DNA of 64,000 nucleotides, from positions 1,240,001 to 1,304,000 of the forward strand of contig NZ_CP032762.1 of assembly GCF_003641205.1 (NCBI RefSeq). The letters are read 5' to 3'. The notes under the pieces were generated by a model that was given only the letters and a program-made list of their open reading frames with translations, was not told the DNA's origin and ran no database searches. Below, piece by piece: positions 63,833-64,000 of the stretch (position 1 is its first letter; every line of letters begins with the position of its first letter). Source of the stretch: Rhodococcus sp. P1Y. GTDB taxonomy: Bacteria; Actinomycetota; Actinomycetes; Mycobacteriales; Mycobacteriaceae. Position numbers and translations under genes: made by a program.

Positions 63833-64000
63833 GTGCGTATTGCTCTTGGCGTACATGTCAGCACGTACGAGGTGACTGCCTCTCTCGTCGACACAGCGTT
63901 CCCCGAGCTGGGTCCCATCGCTTCGAGATCCGTGGCCGTTGCCGCGGCGCCCGGAGGCATCGGTGGTGCCGTTTCCATAGCACTCGGATTCATGCGCGTG
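63833..64000 (+). CDS. Partial gene at right edge, actin/DUF7159-like N-terminus
   Basis: Fifty-six codons remain: RIALGVHVSTYEVTASLVD then a Gly/Ala-rich segment GGIGGAVSIALGF. The start resembles the beta-strand pair of actin-fold or DUF7159 proteins of Mycobacteriales, but too little is visible to name. The GTG at 63833 has GGGGGAG about ten bases upstream. Confidence 0.5.
   Translation, partial: MRIALGVHVSTYEVTASLVDTAFPELGPIASRSVAVAAAPGGIGGAVSIALGFMRV

Overview
The window is high-GC actinobacterial chromosome. The strongest clue to its origin is gene order: most of the first 43 kb follows the Mycobacterium tuberculosis order from Rv0206c (mmpL3) to Rv0245, a second block follows Rv0535-Rv0541c, and the right end matches the dcd (Rv0321) locus with its tRNA-Gly. 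Mycolate and arabinogalactan genes (mmpL3, aftD, fabG4/htdX, a DUF3068 protein) place it in the Mycobacteriales. A Rhodococcus or close relative is my best guess; the species cannot be read from the sequence. There is no prophage, IS element, CRISPR array or obvious island. This is mostly core genome.

Layout. 1-6,960 (minus): tandem mmpL3-like transporters, an NYN-domain gene and trmB. 7,128-9,979 (plus): a pair of dynamin-like GTPase genes and a small acidic protein. 10,135-13,346: pckG with a promoter and terminator, then a lipoprotein. 13,347-16,650 (minus): aldehyde dehydrogenase with a KstR-type box, ROK sugar kinase, methyltransferase. 16,739-27,905: envelope glycan genes (GT4 transferase, GT-C-like membrane protein, flippase, DUF3068 protein, acyltransferase, AftD, DUF2613 protein). 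28,003-31,748: universal stress protein, LpqI, two TetR regulators and a membrane protein. 31,739-42,699: a fatty-acid regulon (htdX, fabG4, fadA2, fadE5) whose promoters share a 14-bp palindrome with the first TetR gene; in between lie a VanW-type protein, an SGNH hydrolase and two flavin genes. 42,711-46,453: methyltransferase, DUF4185 (GH183-type) secreted protein, MarR regulator, a 53-residue membrane protein, a truncated DUF4180 gene, an excisionase-like HTH gene and a DinB-like gene. 46,475-50,983: MTA phosphorylase, epimerase, GT2, DUF2064 and a membrane glycosyltransferase, matching the methylthioxylose lipoglycan-capping locus of M. tuberculosis. 51,028-54,113 (minus): lipoprotein, membrane-anchored molybdopterin oxidoreductase, membrane protein, methyltransferase. 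54,532-60,253: rhodanese, GMC oxidoreductase and aldehyde dehydrogenase with a divergent PucR-type regulator. 60,250-64,000: lipase, tRNA-Gly, dcd, CYTH-CHAD protein and a partial gene.

Beyond the genes, the window holds dispersed palindromic repeats. Family A (about 55 bp) often supplies stop codons to neighbouring genes and once lies in frame inside a gene. Family B (about 45 bp) occurs twice, once in frame inside aftD. There are also a 30-bp tandem array with a two-state core and a short 19-bp array. The most interesting signals are the shared TTACYGNNGAGTAA operator, the predicted methylthioxylose pathway, repeat elements domesticated inside or at the ends of genes, and the DUF4180 remnant.
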